Assembly: GCF_023502325.1 (NCBI RefSeq)
Contig: NZ_JAMFLZ010000001.1
Location: forward strand, 744,001 to 808,000
Reading direction: 5' to 3'
Length of the DNA: 64,000 nucleotides
Origin: Wocania_A spongiicola
GTDB taxonomy: Bacteria; Bacteroidota; Bacteroidia; Flavobacteriales; Flavobacteriaceae
Numbering within the stretch: position 1 is the first letter of the stretch; each line of letters begins with the position of its first letter. The notes under the pieces were generated by a model, which was not told where the DNA came from, ran no database searches, and saw only the letters and a program-made list of their open reading frames with translations. Positions 61,701-64,000 of this stretch are shown here, piece by piece. The translations under genes and the position numbers were made by a program.

Positions 61701-64000
61701 ATGAAAGAAAGAATTTTACTTTTATTTTTAATTATTTCTGCAACAATGTTTTCGCAGCAAAAAAGGTTTACCGTTAATTGGGATGGTTACCAAACCATTT
61801 CTGGCGGAAACTATGAATTAAAAATACCAGCTTTTAACACTGATAATTTTAGTTTTGATTTTAATGAAGGTTTGCTATTTGTTGCACAATGGGAAATTTC
61901 AAATGCAATAAACGAATCTTCAATATCTATTAGTAATGTTAGTTATGCTACAATTTCAAAAGAAGAATTAAAGGATTTAAAAATCAATACTATTGGTAGC
62001 GAAATAAAATTTGCTTTAAAAAATTCAAAAGCAAGGACGCAACAATTTGCTTACTTTCAATTAACCCCTATTATAAAGGATGCCAATGGTAATTATAAAA
62101 AAGTACAATCTTTTCAAATAAATTATAATACAAATACTAGTAATGTATCTTTGTTTAGTAAGGGTAATGGTGTATCTGGAGTAATAACAAACTCAGTATT
62201 AAGCTCTGGAGAATGGTTTAAGTTTTATGTAGATACAACAGGTGTATTTAAAATTTCTAAAAGTTTTTTACAAGATTTAGGAGTAAACGTAAATAGTATA
62301 GATCCAAGAACTATAAAGTTATACGGAAATGGTGGATGCATGATTCCGTATTCTAATGGCGTACCCTATCCTTTCGATATTACCGAGAATGCTATAAGGT
62401 TTATTGGAGAAGAAGATGGTGTTTTTAATAATGAAGATCATATTTTATTTTATGCCCAAGGACCAAAAGAATTTAATTCAGAAAGTAATACCAATATTAA
62501 TTGCTATACCGATAAAACTTATTATTATATAAATGTAAGTTCTGGTTCTGGTAAACGTATACAGCCTATGATTCAGCCTATAGGGAATGCTGATTTGGTT
62601 ATTGATACTTTTGAGGATTACAAATTTCATGAAATAGATGAATATAATATTGCTTTTTTAGGTAGGAGATGGTTTGGAGATCGATTTGATATTGAAAACG
62701 CTAAAACTTTCGAGTTCGATTTTCCTAATTTAGTTACGTCTAGTCCGATAAATCTTAAAGTATATGTAGCATCGGCATCTTCAACACAAAGTAGTATGCA
62801 AATTAGTGTTAATGGGAGTGCCGTTTCAACACTATCAATTGGAGGGTCGTCAAGCCCGAGTTTAGCTAGTGAATCGTCTTTTATTGGTAACGTAAATGTA
62901 GCTTCATCTAATATAAGTGTAGATCTTAATTATGACAACCAAGGAAACCCAAGTGGTTTAGGGTATTTGGATTATATTTCAATTGAAGCGACTAGAGCCT
63001 TAAGTTTTACAGATAAACAATTTCAATTTAAAAATAGTGCAGTTGTATCAGCTTCAGGCATTGGGCAATATAATATCTCAAATGCATCACAAGTTTCTGA
63101 GGTTTGGGATGTAACCGATTTGTATAACGTAACAAGTTATGCTAATGATGATGCAAGTAATAACCTGTCTTTTATGTCAACCTTAGGATCACTTAAAACC
63201 TATGTTGCTGTAACACCATTAGATTATTTTGAACCAAAAGTAGGTGATGACAAAAGAATAAGTAATCAAAATATAAAAGGTACTATTTTCCAGAACAGTA
63301 GTGGCCAATTTCAGGATATCGATTATATTATTATTGCGCCAAATAATATGTATAATCAAGCCGAACGATTAGCTCAAATAAATAGGAATCAATATGACTT
63401 GAATGTTAAAGTTTTAAGATTGAGTGAAATATATAATGAGTTTAGCACAGGAAATCAAGATGTTGGAGCAATAAGGAATTTAGTAAAGTATGTTTACGAT
63501 AATGCCAGTACACCAGAAAATAGAATAAAGTATTTGTGCTTATTTGGAGATGGCTCATTTGATTATAAAGATAGAATTGCTAATAATACCAATATTATGC
63601 CTTCATGGTATTCGTACAATAGTTTTAATCTAACCAATTCGTTTGTTTCAGACGACTTTTATGGGATGATGGATGCAAATGAAGGAACGATGGCTACAAG
63701 CGATAAATTAGATGTGGCAGTAGGTAGAATACTAGCCGAGACTCCACAACGAGCCAAAGAAATGGTTGATAAAATAGAAAGTTACTACGTAAAAGAAGCT
63801 TTCGGAAGTTGGCGTAATAATTTTGTAGTCATTTCAGATGATGTTGATCAAGATTGGGAAGGCATTTTACAAGAAACTACAGATAATGTAGGGAACACTG
63901 TTAATCAAGAAAAGCAATTTATGAACGTAATTAAAATTCATACTGATGCTTTTAAACAAGAAGCCTCAGCAGGAGGGAACAGGTACCCACAAGTTACAGA
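61701..64000 (+). CDS. porU: Type IX secretion sortase PorU (partial, runs off right edge)
   Basis: From the ATG at 61701 the frame stays open for 766 codons to the window end. The signal peptide (MKERILLLFLIISATMFSQ) is followed by a gingipain-like N-terminal domain (FTVNWDGYQTISGGNYELKI), SLFSKGNGVSGVI, SSGEWFKFYVDTTGVFKISK, and the start of the C25 peptidase domain (DYIIIAPNNMYNQAERLAQI and YLCLFGDGSFDYKDR). PorU cuts the sorting tail from T9SS cargo and attaches it to the surface. The catalytic Cys lies beyond the window. It is divergent from gldJ, the order known in flavobacteria. Confidence 0.95.
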   Translation, partial: MKERILLLFLIISATMFSQQKRFTVNWDGYQTISGGNYELKIPAFNTDNFSFDFNEGLLFVAQWEISNAINESSISISNVSYATISKEELKDLKINTIGSEIKFALKNSKARTQQFAYFQLTPIIKDANGNYKKVQSFQINYNTNTSNVSLFSKGNGVSGVITNSVLSSGEWFKFYVDTTGVFKISKSFLQDLGVNVNSIDPRTIKLYGNGGCMIPYSNGVPYPFDITENAIRFIGEEDGVFNNEDHILFYAQGPKEFNSESNTNINCYTDKTYYYINVSSGSGKRIQPMIQPIGNADLVIDTFEDYKFHEIDEYNIAFLGRRWFGDRFDIENAKTFEFDFPNLVTSSPINLKVYVASASSTQSSMQISVNGSAVSTLSIGGSSSPSLASESSFIGNVNVASSNISVDLNYDNQGNPSGLGYLDYISIEATRALSFTDKQFQFKNSAVVSASGIGQYNISNASQVSEVWDVTDLYNVTSYANDDASNNLSFMSTLGSLKTYVAVTPLDYFEPKVGDDKRISNQNIKGTIFQNSSGQFQDIDYIIIAPNNMYNQAERLAQINRNQYDLNVKVLRLSEIYNEFSTGNQDVGAIRNLVKYVYDNASTPENRIKYLCLFGDGSFDYKDRIANNTNIMPSWYSYNSFNLTNSFVSDDFYGMMDANEGTMATSDKLDVAVGRILAETPQRAKEMVDKIESYYVKEAFGSWRNNFVVISDDVDQDWEGILQETTDNVGNTVNQEKQFMNVIKIHTDAFKQEASAGGNRYPQVT

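Overview
The window is AT-rich DNA from a member of the Bacteroidota, almost certainly a marine-type Flavobacteriaceae. The evidence is: gliding and type IX secretion genes (gldJ, porU and a cargo protein with a T9SS sorting tail); many Sec/lipoprotein signals ending in a Ser-Cys lipobox; a mevalonate pathway; promoter boxes of the Bacteroidota type (TTG, about 20 bases, TAnnTTTG); and an arsenosugar cluster of the kind annotated in marine flavobacteria. I cannot name the genus from sequence alone. No rRNA, CRISPR array, transposase or prophage was seen; one tRNA (Val, TAC) is present.

Layout. 1-7.1 kb: a partial lipoprotein, a BaiN-type flavoprotein with a DUF1697 gene, then isoprenoid genes (diphosphomevalonate decarboxylase, a GHMP kinase, a UbiA prenyltransferase), a nitrilase and an RsuA-type pseudouridine synthase that lacks the catalytic Asp. 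7.4-12.4 kb: a small secreted protein, a GT-C mannosyltransferase-like protein, and a GH20 hexosaminidase next to a sulfatase (glycan breakdown). 12.4-18 kb: a tightly overlapping minus-strand operon joining a FAD oxidoreductase and a NosR/CcoG-like Fe-S membrane protein to a MORN-repeat protein and two GT2 glycosyltransferases. 18-23.6 kb: DUF547 and outer-membrane genes, then an overlapping GH113-like / lipoprotein / POTRA-barrel operon and a phosphatase.

25.2-32.5 kb is the most distinctive accessory block: an arsenosugar biosynthesis cluster on the minus strand. It runs peroxidase-like CxxC protein, radical SAM ArsS, rhodanese, TIGR04282 transferase, purine nucleoside phosphorylase, ArsM, a strong terminator, then a PiT-type transporter, DUF547 lipoprotein and TIGR04283 glycosyltransferase. 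Together they suggest a route from arsenite to a glycosylated arsenosugar, with the phosphorylase a natural candidate for removing adenine from the ArsS product.

32.7-55.9 kb: antiporters (CPA1, NhaD), a PIF1-type helicase with HRDC and HTH tails, two leucine-rich surface proteins, a LytS/LytTR two-component pair, a membrane AraC regulator, duplicated PAP2 phosphatases with an ICMT-type methyltransferase, acyl-CoA dehydrogenase, anmK, an amino-acid dehydrogenase, an exbB-exbD-tonB set, folC and a Met-rich secreted protein.

55.9-57.4 kb holds the second unusual locus: tRNA-Val followed by a tiny GIY-YIG nuclease gene and then a degenerate tRNA 3' part, giving an exact 30-bp direct repeat 360 bp apart. 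Beside it are two divergent HTH regulators with a 17-bp-arm palindromic operator between them. 57.4-64 kb: a PAS-LuxR regulator, murF (TTG start), gldJ, and divergent porU, which runs off the right end.
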